Source of the DNA: Pseudomonadota bacterium
Lineage (GTDB): Bacteria; Pseudomonadota; Gammaproteobacteria; Steroidobacterales; Steroidobacteraceae
NCBI GenBank assembly: GCA_016713725.1
Contig: JADJOO010000020.1
Coordinates: 1 to 64,000, forward strand
Reading direction: 5' to 3'
Length of the DNA stretch: 64,000 nucleotides
The notes below the pieces were generated by a model. It was given only the letters and a program-made list of their open reading frames with translations. It was not told the DNA's origin and did not search any database. Below, in pieces: positions 54,622-63,057 of this stretch; position 1 is the first letter of the stretch, and every line of letters starts with the position of its first letter. The position numbers were made by a program, and so were the translations under genes.

Positions 54622-55065
54622 ATGCCGATTTACGAATACCAGTGCCAGAAGTGCCACCATCACCTGGAGGCGCTGCAGAAGATCTCCGACAAGCCGTTGC
54701 GGGAGTGCCCCGAATGCGGCAAGCACACGCTGCAGCGCCTGATGTCGGCGCCGATGTTCCGCCTCGCGGGCAGCGGCTGGTACGAGACCGATTTCAAGTC
54801 GGACAAAGAGAGCAAGCGCAACCTGGCCGGCAAGGACGAAGCTCCTCCGGCCGAGAGTTCTGCCGCGGTCAAGTCCGAGACGAGCGAAAAGGCTGCCAAC
54901 AAGGTCGAGACGAAGGCAGAACCTGCCTCGACCAAGAAGAGCGTCGCAGCCAAGAAGCCCGCGGCGAAGCCGGTCGCCAGATCCAAGCCGGCCGCGAAGA
55001 AATCCGCGGCAAGAAAGCCGTCCGCAAACGCTGAATCGCGCGGGCAGGGGCCCGCGCAGGAGTGA
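54622..55065 (+). CDS. FmdB-type zinc-ribbon protein with a Lys/Ala-rich tail
   Basis: 147 residues from ATG 54622. The N-terminal MPIYEYQCQKCHHHLEALQK and CPECGKHTLQRLMSAP form the two-CxxC zinc ribbon of the FmdB/CxxC_CxxC_SSSS family. The tail of about 80 residues is composed of K, A, S, P and E repeats (KKPAAKPVARSKPAAKKSAA) resembling histone H1 C-termini, so it could bind nucleic acid. It overlaps the DUF502 gene at its end and belongs to a block (fmdB-DUF502-aspS) conserved in Gammaproteobacteria. Intact. Confidence 0.88.
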   Translation: MPIYEYQCQKCHHHLEALQKISDKPLRECPECGKHTLQRLMSAPMFRLAGSGWYETDFKSDKESKRNLAGKDEAPPAESSAAVKSETSEKAANKVETKAEPASTKKSVAAKKPAAKPVARSKPAAKKSAARKPSANAESRGQGPAQE

Positions 55066-55799
55066 ACCGAGTGGCTGATCCGACATCGACCGACCACCAC
55101 GACGGCGATGACGCGGGTGCGGGCGACGACAAAGGTAGTCGCCGCAGCTTCGCGCGCCGATTGCGCAATCACCTGATCGCGGGTCTCCTGATCTGGGTTC
55201 CCGTCATGGTGACCGTGTGGGTCATCCGCTTCCTGTCGCGCATCCTCGACCAGTCGCTCGTGCTGTTGCCGCCGCCGTGGCGACCCGAGGCACTCTTCGG
55301 CACCTACATCCCCGGCGTCGGCATCGTCCTGTCGTTCCTACTGCTGGTCACTACAGGCGTCGTGGTCCGCAACCTGTTCGGCGGCCAGATCGTCGAAGGG
55401 TTCGAGAACCTGGTGCGGCGTATCCCAGTGATTGGCGCCGTTTACGGTGGCGCCAAGACTTTCAGCGAGACCGTGCTCACCGACAAGGGGAAGTCGTTCA
55501 AGCAGGTGGTCCTGTTGGAGTTCCCGCGCAAGGGCCTGTTCAGCGTGGGTTTCATCACGTCCGAGGAAATGGACGAGGTCCAGGCCAGGACCGAGCAGGA
55601 CGTGGTCTGCGTCTTCGTCCCGACCACGCCGAACCCGACCACGGGATTCCTGGTGGCCGTCGACCGCAACGAGATTGTCCGGCTGGACATGACCGTGGAC
55701 GAAGCCTTCAAGATGCTGCTGACCCTGGGCGTCGTCGTGCCCAGGTGGCAAAAGCCCCCCGTTGCGGCTGATCTTGCGCCGCAGCAACCCCCTCCGTAA
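55062..55799 (+). CDS. DUF502-family membrane protein
   Basis: 245 residues with two N-terminal membrane helices (HLIAGLLIWVPVMVTVWVIR and IVLSFLLLVTTGVVVRNLFG), then the conserved IPVIGAVYGGAKTFSETVL and LEFPRKGLFSVGFITSEE, and the C-terminal FVPTTPNPTTGFLVAVDRNE. This is DUF502, an inner-membrane family often next to aspS, whose plant homologue LCV2 is also uncharacterised. GTG 55062 overlaps the preceding stop; GTG 55071 is another possible start. Intact. Confidence 0.9.
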   Translation: MNRVADPTSTDHHDGDDAGAGDDKGSRRSFARRLRNHLIAGLLIWVPVMVTVWVIRFLSRILDQSLVLLPPPWRPEALFGTYIPGVGIVLSFLLLVTTGVVVRNLFGGQIVEGFENLVRRIPVIGAVYGGAKTFSETVLTDKGKSFKQVVLLEFPRKGLFSVGFITSEEMDEVQARTEQDVVCVFVPTTPNPTTGFLVAVDRNEIVRLDMTVDEAFKMLLTLGVVVPRWQKPPVAADLAPQQPPP

Positions 55800-55870
55800 C
55801 ATCCTCCGGCTCCGCGTGGCGCGCGGGCCCAAGGGCCGTTCGCCGCGCACCTTTTGACGGGATTTCCCCC

Positions 55871-57651
55871 ATGCCCATGCGCACTCACTATTGCGGCGAC
55901 GTCAACGAACGCCTCGTCGGCTCCACTGTCGACGTGGCCGGCTGGGTCCACCGTCGCCGCGACCACGGCGGCGTCATTTTCGTCGACCTGCGCGACCGCG
56001 ACGGCCTGCTGCAGGTCGTCTTCGATCCAGACGCGGCCGAGGTCTTCGCCGAAGCCGAGCGTCTCCGTGGCGAGTGGGTGATCAAAGTGACCGGCACGGT
56101 GCGGCCGCGGCCCGCGGGCACGGCCAATGCGAACCTGGCCTCGGGCCAGGTCGAGCTGCTCGCGCGCGGCATCGAAGTGCTGAACCGCTCGGAGCCGATC
56201 CCGTTCCAGCTCGACGAGGAAGTAAAGGAAGAGACGCGGCTCAAGTACCGCTACATCGACCTGCGCCGCGACGTGATGCAGAAGCGCCTGCGTCAGCGTC
56301 ACGCGATCACGCGCTCGATGCGCGAGTACCTCGACGGCAACGGCTTCATCGACGTCGAGACGCCGATGCTGACCAAGGCCACGCCGGAAGGCGCGCGCGA
56401 CTACCTGGTGCCAAGCCGGACGCAGCCGGGCAAGTTCTTCGCGTTGCCGCAGTCGCCGCAGATCTTCAAGCAGCTGCTGATGATGTCGGGCTTCGACCGC
56501 TACTACCAGATCGTGCGCTGCTTCCGCGACGAGGACCTGCGCGCCGACCGCCAGCCCGAGTTCACGCAGCTCGACATCGAGACGTCGTTCCTGACGCGCG
56601 ACGAGATCATGGGACTCATGGAGAGCCTGGTGCGCAAGCTCTTCCAGGACGTGCTCGGCCAGTCGCTGCCCGAGCCGTTCCCGCGCATGACGTACGCCGA
56701 GGCGATGCGCCGCTACGCGTCGGACAAGCCGGACCTGCGCATCCCGCTCGAGCTGGTCGACGTCGCCGACCTGGTCAAGGACTGTGAATTTAAGGTGTTT
56801 TCCGGCCCGTCAGCGGATCCGGAAGGTCGTGTCGCCGCGTTGCGCGTCCCGCAAGGCGGGGAGAAGCTGTCGCGCAAGCAGATCGACGACTACGCCGCAT
56901 TTGTCGCGCGCTACGGCGCGAAGGGCTTGGCATACGTCAAGGTCAACGATGTGACGAAGGGCCGCGACGGCCTGCAGTCGCCGATCCTGAAGTTCCTGTC
57001 GGACGCGGCGGTCGCGGGCCTCCTGCAGCGCACCGGCGCGCAGACCGGCGACCTCGTTTTCTTCGGCGCCGACAAGGCCAAGGTGGTCAACGACGCGATC
57101 GGCGCGTTGCGCATCAAGGTTGGCCAGGACCTGGGACTGGTCGCCGCGGGCTGGGCGCCGCTCTGGGTCATCGACTTCCCGATGTTCGAATGGGATGCGG
57201 ATTCGAAGCGCTGGGCCGCGATGCACCACCCCTTCACGTCGCCGGTCAACGACGACGCGGCGGCGCTCAAGGCCAGCCCAGGCGAGGCGCTGGCGCGCGC
57301 CTACGACATGGTGCTGAACGGCTCCCGAGATCGGCGGCGGCTCGGTGCGTATCCATCGCAACGAGATGCAGTCGACCGTGTTCGAGATGCTCGGCATCGG
57401 CGCCGAGGAGGCCGAGAAGAAGTTCGGCTTCCTGCTCGAGGCGCTCAAGTACGGCGCGCCGCCGCACGGCGGCATGGCGTTCGGGCTCGACCGCCTGGCC
57501 ATGCTGATGGCGGGCGCCGGGCTCGATCCGCGACGTCATCGCCTTCCCGAAGACGCAGACCGCCACCTGCCCGCTGACCGACGCCCCGACCGAGGTGTCC
57601 GAGCAGCAGCTGCGCGACCTGCACATCCGCGTCAAGCTGCCTGAGAAATAG
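55871..57651 (+). CDS. aspS: Aspartyl-tRNA synthetase (two shifts at the 3' end)
   Basis: About 592 residues, bacterial type. An N-terminal OB anticodon domain starts MRTHYCGDVNERLVGSTVDV (ATG 55877 may be the true start). Class II motifs are VETPMLTKATPEGARDYLVP, CFRDEDLRADRQPEFTQLD and, late, GGGSVRIHRNEMQSTVFEML with GGMAFGLDRLAMLMAG. A GAD domain interrupts the catalytic part, as in bacterial enzymes. Two extra bases, in GGCTCCCGAG near 57325 and in GCCGGGCTC near 57521, break the frame; without them the sequence continues GSEIGGGSV and GAGSIRDVIAFPKTQTATCP. Because the gene is essential, these are best read as sequencing errors. The stop codon TAG is part of an inverted repeat. Confidence 0.95.
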
Positions 57652-57743
57652 GGGACATTCACCTATTTCCACTCATTTCCAAACGCAGTGCTGGTGGTGC
57701 ATGGACGGTTGCCGGAAATAGGTGAATGTCCCCTATTTCTCAG
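57641..57743. repeat. REPIN-like inverted repeat at the aspS/hydrolase junction
   Basis: Perfect 30-base arms 57641-57670 and 57714-57743, core AAATAGGGGACATTCACC, with a 43-base spacer. The arm contains the stop codon of aspS on the left and the start codon (ATG 57726) of the hydrolase on the right. Arms of this type (AAATAGGGGAC-TTCACCTATTTCC) recur in many Xanthomonad genomes as REP elements associated with Y1 transposases, but no such transposase is in this window. Confidence 0.85.
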
Positions 57744-58419
57744 CGCGATCCGGTCATCCTGGTTCACGGCCTGTGGATGACAGGGCTGGAATTCGGGGTG
57801 TTGCGCCAGCGCCTGCAGACGCGGCACGGTTTCGACGTGCACGTGTTTTCCTATTCTTCGTTGCATGGCAGCGCCGTCGAGATTGCGGGCGAGCTCGCGG
57901 AGTTCGTCGGTGTGCAGGCGCAGGCGAGCGGGCGCGTGCACCTGGTCGGTCACAGCCTCGGTGGTGCGATCGTCTACAAGGCGCTGGCAGAACACGGCCT
58001 GCGCGACCGCCCGGGCAACGCGGTGCTGTTGGGGTCGCCGCTCAACGGCAGTCGCGCCGCGCAGGGCGCTGCGCGCCTTGCCGTGCTGCGACCGCTGCTC
58101 GGCCCCCACATCCTGCACGGCCTGGCCGAACCCTGCGGCCGCTGCTGGTCGTGCGGCTCGCCCACGGCGTTGGGCGCGATCGCGGGGACGCGACGCATGG
58201 GCGCGGGCCAGTTCTTTGCGCACTTCGACGAGGAGAACGACGGCACCGTCGCCCTGAGCGAGACCATGATTCCCGGCCTCCGATGACCACCTGGTTCTGC
58301 CGCACAGCCATATCGGCCTGCTGTTCGCGAACGACGTGGCGGGCCAGGTCGCACATTTCCTGAGGCATGGACGTTTCGAGAAGGCGTCGGCAGGACGAAC
58401 CAAGCTTGACGGCAGGTAG
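57726..58419 (+). CDS. Lipase-like alpha/beta hydrolase (one shift near the end)
   Basis: About 230 residues. The core reads DPVILVHGLWMTGLEFGVLR and then LVGHSLGGAIVYKAL, with GHSLG giving the catalytic serine; a putative Asp is in GENDGTVAL-like GQFFAHFDEENDGTVALSE. After a shift near 58280 the C-terminal His is in LVLPHSHIGLLFANDV, so the triad is complete only if the shift is corrected. Similar proteins are annotated as lipase class-2 or PGAP1-like hydrolases. The ATG at 57726 lies inside the right arm of a repeat, so the first six codons come from mobile DNA; a real start further downstream, such as GTG 57768, is possible. Confidence 0.8.
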
Positions 58420-58561
58420 ATGCCACCGATCGCTCACTCGAGACCCTCCGGCATTCCCCTCACGTCGGCCGCGTAGACGGTTGACGCACTGCTCGGCAAC
58501 GGCGCAGCCTTGCGACCGATGCAGTGCGCGCCGCTACTGCGGGATCGCGGGGAGGAAGGCA

Positions 58562-59086
58562 ATGTCGCGTGCACACCTTGTCGTTCTGGCATTGAGCGCG
58601 GCACTGGCACCGTCGGCGGCGAACGCCTGCAAGTCGGCCGGCCCGGCGACGGCGATCGACGCCGTGCGAGTTCAGCGCGCCGCTTTCAACGCAGCGATCG
58701 CGACCAAGGACATCGAGGCCGTGGCTGCGACCATGCATGACAACATCATCCTGGTGACAGGCACGGCGAGCGAGGTTTTCACCGGCCGAGCGGCGCAGCT
58801 GTCGCTGTGGCAGAAAGATTTTGCGACCACGGGGCGGGCCGTCTATGTTCGAACGACGGACTGCGTTCGCGTATCAGAGGTCTTTCCGGTCGCGCTCGAG
58901 ACCGGTCACTGGCGTGGCGTGCGCGAGGGCCAGGCAGACGGTTCTGGAGCCAGGAGTTTCGCGGCTGGCGTCTACGCCGCGAAATGGCGCCGCGTCGACG
59001 GTACGTGGTTGCTCGAATCGGAGGTCTTCGCGACCGAGGTCTGCGGCGGCGATTTCTGCCCGGTGGACGACGGAGACACGCCTTAG
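58562..59086 (+). CDS. Exported SnoaL/NTF2-like protein
   Basis: 174 residues with an N-terminal signal peptide (HLVVLALSAALAPSAANA) and an NTF2-like fold (DUF4440/SnoaL type): FNAAIATKDIEAVAATMHDN, EVFTGRAAQLSLWQKDF and GVYAAKWRRVDGTWLLESEV. Such folds bind small hydrophobic ligands or carry out isomerase or cyclase chemistry, but this branch is mostly uncharacterised. A ribosome binding site (GGAGGAAGG) lies just upstream of ATG 58562. Intact. Confidence 0.78.
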   Translation: MSRAHLVVLALSAALAPSAANACKSAGPATAIDAVRVQRAAFNAAIATKDIEAVAATMHDNIILVTGTASEVFTGRAAQLSLWQKDFATTGRAVYVRTTDCVRVSEVFPVALETGHWRGVREGQADGSGARSFAAGVYAAKWRRVDGTWLLESEVFATEVCGGDFCPVDDGDTP

Positions 59087-59095
59087 AAACCCGAT

Positions 59096-59130
59096 TTGGC
59101 TGTAGACCGTTAATGGACTATATTCAGTCC
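59096..59130 (+). promoter_or_regulatory. Promoter and operator of the toxin-antitoxin pair
   Basis: TTGGCT (59096-59101), 17-base spacer, TATATT (59119-59124): a good sigma-70 promoter 32 bases upstream of the antitoxin ATG. The -10 box is covered by the palindrome GGACT-N6-AGTCC (59115-59130), a likely site for autorepression by the antitoxin complex. Confidence 0.65.
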
Positions 59131-59155
59131 TCCCACGGTATGCCGGGCCTGCACA

Positions 59156-59433
59156 ATGCGCTACTCGACGCAGATCAAACCCATCAGCTACCTCAAGGCG
59201 AATGCGGCCGAGGTGCTGAATGAACTGACGGAGCAGCGCAGGCCTCTCGTCATCACACAGAACGGCGAGGCTCGTGCCGTCATCCAGGACGTCGCCTCCT
59301 TCGAGGAGACGCAGGAGATGCTCGCGCTGCTCAAGATCCTGGCGCTGGGGAATCAGCAGGTCACCGAAGGCAGGGTCAAACCAGTCGCCGACGTCGTCAA
59401 GCGACTTCGCGAGCGCTCGGCGACCGGGAGTGA
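59156..59433 (+). CDS. Phd/RelB-type antitoxin (end uncertain)
   Basis: About 90 residues. The N-terminal Phd/YefM-like domain is clear: STQIKPISYLKANAAEVLNE, LVITQNGEARAVIQDVASF and ETQEMLALLKILALGN. This domain dimerises and binds DNA. The C-terminal part (EGRVKPVADVVKRLRERS) should neutralise the toxin. The in-frame stop is not where expected: one indel would place TGA at 59431-59433, overlapping the toxin ATG (TGATG). A promoter with a palindrome lies just upstream, consistent with autorepression. Confidence 0.82.
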
Positions 59434-59760
59434 TGCGCCGGGAGGTCCTGCTGACCGCCGACGCAGAGCGGGATATCGAGGATCTGGTACAACTACATCG
59501 TCGACTTCGACTCGCGGGTCAGTGCCGACCACGTGCTGGATCGTCTGCTTGCAACCGCGGAAAGCCTGTCGGCGCTTCCTGACCGCGGGTCGCAGCCGAA
59601 GGAGTTGCGCGCGCTCGGAATCACGGAGTTCCGGCAGGTTTTCTTCAAGCCCTACCGGATGATCTATCGGGTCGTCGACAGACGGGTAGTCATCTACCTC
59701 ATCGCGGACGGCCGCCGTGACCTGCAGGAGTTGCTTTCGCGCCGTCTATTGCGAGGCTGA
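59433..59760 (+). CDS. ParE/RelE-type toxin (one frameshift)
   Basis: About 108 residues after removing an extra G near 59490. It starts MRREVLLTADAERDIEDL, continues after the shift as NYIVDFDSRVSADHVLDRLL, then RGSQPKELRALGITEFRQV, KPYRMIYRVVDRRVVIYLIA and GRRDLQELLSRRLLR. The pattern of helices then beta-sheet with the terminal Arg-rich strand is the ParE/RelE fold. Targets in the family are DNA gyrase (ParE) or ribosome-bound mRNA (RelE); which applies is not clear. The start overlaps the antitoxin end. Confidence 0.82.
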
Positions 59761-59836
59761 GCGCCACGTGAGGCTCGATCGTATGGAGTTCGGACTCCCT
59801 CTCCCGGCGTCTCCTCCCTGACCCTCGGCGGCACCC

Positions 59837-61664
59837 TCAATCACAGCGGAAGTCGTCCGGTCCGACCGGCTGGCATTGCTCGGGGAAGCCCGCCTTGCGC
59901 CAGTAGTCGTACACACCGCTTTCGCGGATGTAACGCTTGAACTGCGGTGACTGCCGGTAGCGCCGGTTGTCTTCACCCCAGAGCAACGGCATGTTGGGCA
60001 AAAGATCGTACGCACCCAGCGGCATCAGGAGCAGCGGCACAAACACGCCGTCCGTGGCGATGCGCTCTTTCTTTGCAAACTCCAGGATCTCGCGGACGAG
60101 TTCATCGTGGTCGGCCATCGGGTTACGAAACGCTTCATACAGCGCCTCGTGCCGGTGCCAGCGTGGCAGCCACTTGGACTGATTGCTGGCGAACAAGAAC
60201 GCTGCCTTCTGTTCGTAGCGCGCCAGCAGCCGGAAGTTGGCGTACTGGTCGGTGATCGCGCCGCGGTCGAGCGCAGCAAGGTAGCGCTGCCAGGCTTCGT
60301 CGTAGCGGCCCAGGGTGTACAGGACGTCGTACTCGTTCTCGCTGCAAGCGGAGGCCAGTGGGTCGACCTGCAGGCAGCGCAGGAACGCGTCCAGGCCCTT
60401 GCCAGGTTGCCCGACGTTTGCATAGGCCAGGCCGAGCCAGTTCAAGGCATTGACGTTGCTCGGATCCAGCTTCACCGACCGCTCCAGATCGACAATCACC
60501 GCAGCGACATCGTGTCGCCCGCGCAGTTGCTCTGCCGCGAGTCGACGCAGGTTGGCCTTGACTGCCAGCGCCAGCGCGCTGTCCGGGGCCAGCGACAAGG
60601 CACGGTCGGCATACCCGGTGCCGCGCCGCTCGAGCTCCTCCACCGTCAGCGGCGTGTCGGTGTACTCGCCGAGCAGCGGCTGCAGGGCGGCGCGCAGCTC
60701 CCAGGCAGGCGCATATTTCGCATCCTGCTGCAGCGATTTTTCCAGCAGCTGGTCGGCAAGCATCAGCTCCCGGCGCGAACGCACCAGCGCGCGCGCCTGC
60801 AGGTAGGTGTCGTAGGCGCCGAGGTCGGTCGTGGTCGCCGCCCGGCCAACCGCGCCGACCTCGGTAGCCGGCAGCGCGGCGACCAGCGCGGCGACGATGG
60901 CCTTGGCGATCTCGTCCTGGATCGCGAACACGTTCTCGGCAGTGAGCGGCCGGTCGAAGGTCTCGGACCACAGGGGGCGATCGACATCGGCATCGATCAG
61001 CTGCGCGGTGATGCGGATCGTGCCGCCCGCGCGACGCACGCTGCCTTCGAGCACGTGACGCACGCCGAGCTGCCGGGCAATCGCCGGGATGCCAAGATCC
61101 TCCTGGTCCTTGAACGCGAACGACGAGGTGCGCGACGCCACGTGCAATCCCTTGACCTTGGCCAGCACGTTGAGGATCTCTTCGGCCATGCCGTCGGAGA
61201 AATAGCCCTGGTCGCCGGCCTGCGACAGGTCCGCGAAGGGCAACACGGCAATGCTGGCGGCCTCGATCTTCGCGTCACCCGCATGGTCGGTCGTCTGGTC
61301 GGTGGCAACCGGCGCCAAGGCGGGCGACGGCGCGTCACTCGCCTTGTCGTAACGCCAGAAGATCCCTCCGCCAAGCAGGAACAGCAGCGTGAGGATCGCG
61401 AGTTCGGCGCGGCTCACGCGCTGCTGGCCGCGGTCGCCGTGATACCAGGCAAGCACCAGCACGACGGGCAAGCCGATCAGCAGTGCGAGGATCGCGATCT
61501 GCCGCAGCTGACCCGGCCAGTCGAAGGATTCACTTACATACTCGAGGCCCTGCAGGAAGCCCCAGGCGCCCGCCGCATAGACGAGGCCCCACTGCGCCAC
61601 CTTGCGGCGGCGTAGCTTGTCCCAAGTGCGTTCGACCGCAGGCTCCGTGGATACGTCGTTCATT
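59837..61664 (-). CDS. TolB-like/TPR membrane protein
   Basis: 608 residues from ATG 61664. The N-terminus has two or three membrane helices (KVAQWGLVYAAGAWGFLQGL, AILALLIGLPVVLVLAWYH, LAILTLLFLLGG). The periplasmic or cytoplasmic part begins with a TolB-like domain (IAVLPFADLSQAGDQGYFSD, GMAEEILNVLAKV, GVRHVLEGSVRR), as in adenylate-cyclase-linked TPR proteins, followed by TPR-like repeats (AYDTYLQARALVRS, LGLAYANVGQPGKGLDAFL). No enzymatic motif. This family is expanded in Xanthomonadales-like and Steroidobacter-like bacteria, usually as a signalling or scaffolding component of unknown role. Divergent from the DUF6090-like gene. Intact. Confidence 0.82.
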
Positions 61665-61907
61665 TTTTTTGAGCTCCCCTCACCGTCAGAGTCTAGCGGG
61701 TTCCGCGTCACTGGCGACACGGGCCGGGCTGAAGGTCGTAGGCTTGCTATGTCCCCGCAGGGCGAGGGCAGGGGAGCGTTCCAATGCGACGTACTTCCGC
61801 GGGTCCAAGGTGAACGCAATGGCACCGCGGAGCAGTCGGTTTGACACGGGCCACAACCGTGTCGATCGGGTGATGTGCGAAACCGACGTAGCCTGGAGCC
61901 CCGGCCC

Positions 61908-62642
61908 ATGATCCTGCGCCGCGTCATCGTTCATTTCCGCAAGCAGGATTGGACCGCGATCGCGATTGATTTCCTGATCGTGGTCGTTGGAGTCTTTGTC
62001 GGCCTGCAGGTGAATAACTGGAACGAGGCGCGACAGGACAGGAAGGATGAGCGCTTCTATCTCGCGCGGTTGCAAGAAGTCCTGGTGAACGCTGGGAAGT
62101 TCAGCAGCCGCCTGCGGCAACAGCGGATCGACAAGCTCGACGCGTTGAAGTCGGCAACCCAGGCGCTCTTCGGAGAATTCCGTCGTGAAACTCTTAGTGA
62201 AGAGGAATGCCACGCGTTGGGGACGTCGCACATCGTCAGCTTTGCGCTGCCGGAATTGCCGGCACTGACGGAGCTGCAGAGTTCAGGTCGCCTGTCGATC
62301 ATTCAGGACGAAGAAATAAGGGCGGCCTTCATCGCTCTGCAACGGGCTCAGTACGTGCTCGGCAGATCGATGGTCGAAAGCGATCAGGGCGCGGTGCCGC
62401 TCGGCGATCAATTTCCAGGTCCTCTGGCCATCGACGCCTACGTGGTTGATGAGACAGGGGAACTGCGGCTCAAGTCTGTCTGCAATGTCGTTGCGATGCA
62501 GGGTGATCGCGCCTTTCTGAACATTCTGGCCGACAATGCCGATCGATATGACGCATATGTTCGATTCAACCTTGTGCCCTGGGCTGCGCAGTTTGAGGCA
62601 GTGCGCAAGTTGGTCGACGGCGCAATCGGGAGCGAGCATTGA
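61908..62642 (+). CDS. DUF6090-like single-pass membrane protein
   Basis: 244 residues. Begins with a membrane helix (AIAIDFLIVVVGVFVGLQVN) followed by NNWNEARQDRKDERFYLARL, a pattern typical of DUF6090, then a large helical domain with DLPFL-free, charged helices (LTELQSSGRLSIIQDEEIRA). Members are abundant in marine and soil Gammaproteobacteria without a known function. It is divergent from the TPR protein and separated from it by 243 bases that contain no obvious gene. Intact. Confidence 0.75.
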   Translation: MILRRVIVHFRKQDWTAIAIDFLIVVVGVFVGLQVNNWNEARQDRKDERFYLARLQEVLVNAGKFSSRLRQQRIDKLDALKSATQALFGEFRRETLSEEECHALGTSHIVSFALPELPALTELQSSGRLSIIQDEEIRAAFIALQRAQYVLGRSMVESDQGAVPLGDQFPGPLAIDAYVVDETGELRLKSVCNVVAMQGDRAFLNILADNADRYDAYVRFNLVPWAAQFEAVRKLVDGAIGSEH

Positions 62643-63057
62643 AGGCAGGACCGTCTTCCTGAGTCGGCGTGTCGGTTCGGCATTGAACCTGAACGTGCAC
62701 ATCCACCCTGACGCAGTCGATCACCCGCTACCGCTCCTGCTATCCGCGGGCTCCTGGATTCCGCTGATAACACCTTAATGAAGCGCGCGCCCGAACCCGC
62801 GCCGCCGGCCAACGCGCGGTAAAGGTCGACGTAACCGACCACGCGCGCGACTTGCGACTGCGCGAGCTCGATTCCCGATGCGAGGTTGATCAGCATCGGC
62901 GAGCGTGGCCAGCTTTGCGTCGTCAACGGGATGTCCAGGGATTTCCGGGACTTCGACATCGAGACAACCGAGCGGTTGCTTGAGTGCATGCAGGCCATGA
63001 CGCGGGTGCTCGACGCGCCGGCGGCTGGAAAGTGACGCAACGATCGACGCCGCGACC
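62643..63057. other. Intergenic region with a gene remnant
   Basis: About 415 bases between convergent genes. The minus strand between about 62766 and 62890 encodes NLASGIELAQSQVARVVGYV and DLYRALAGGAG, resembling the C-terminal end of RND-efflux outer-membrane factors (NodT type). The frame starts and stops without the rest of such a gene. A 31-codon open frame on the plus strand (about 62938-63033) is unassigned. No RNA gene or terminator stood out. Confidence 0.35.
62766..62890 (-). pseudogene. Remnant of a NodT-type outer-membrane efflux factor
   Basis: A short C-terminal fragment (ELAQSQVARVVGYVDLYRAL then AGG) similar to the last helix of outer-membrane factors of RND pumps, where LAQSQ..V....ALY+ALGGG is typical. 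The remaining 400 or more residues are absent, so this is at best a decayed end. The flanking mutS is intact as far as it is visible. Confidence 0.35.
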
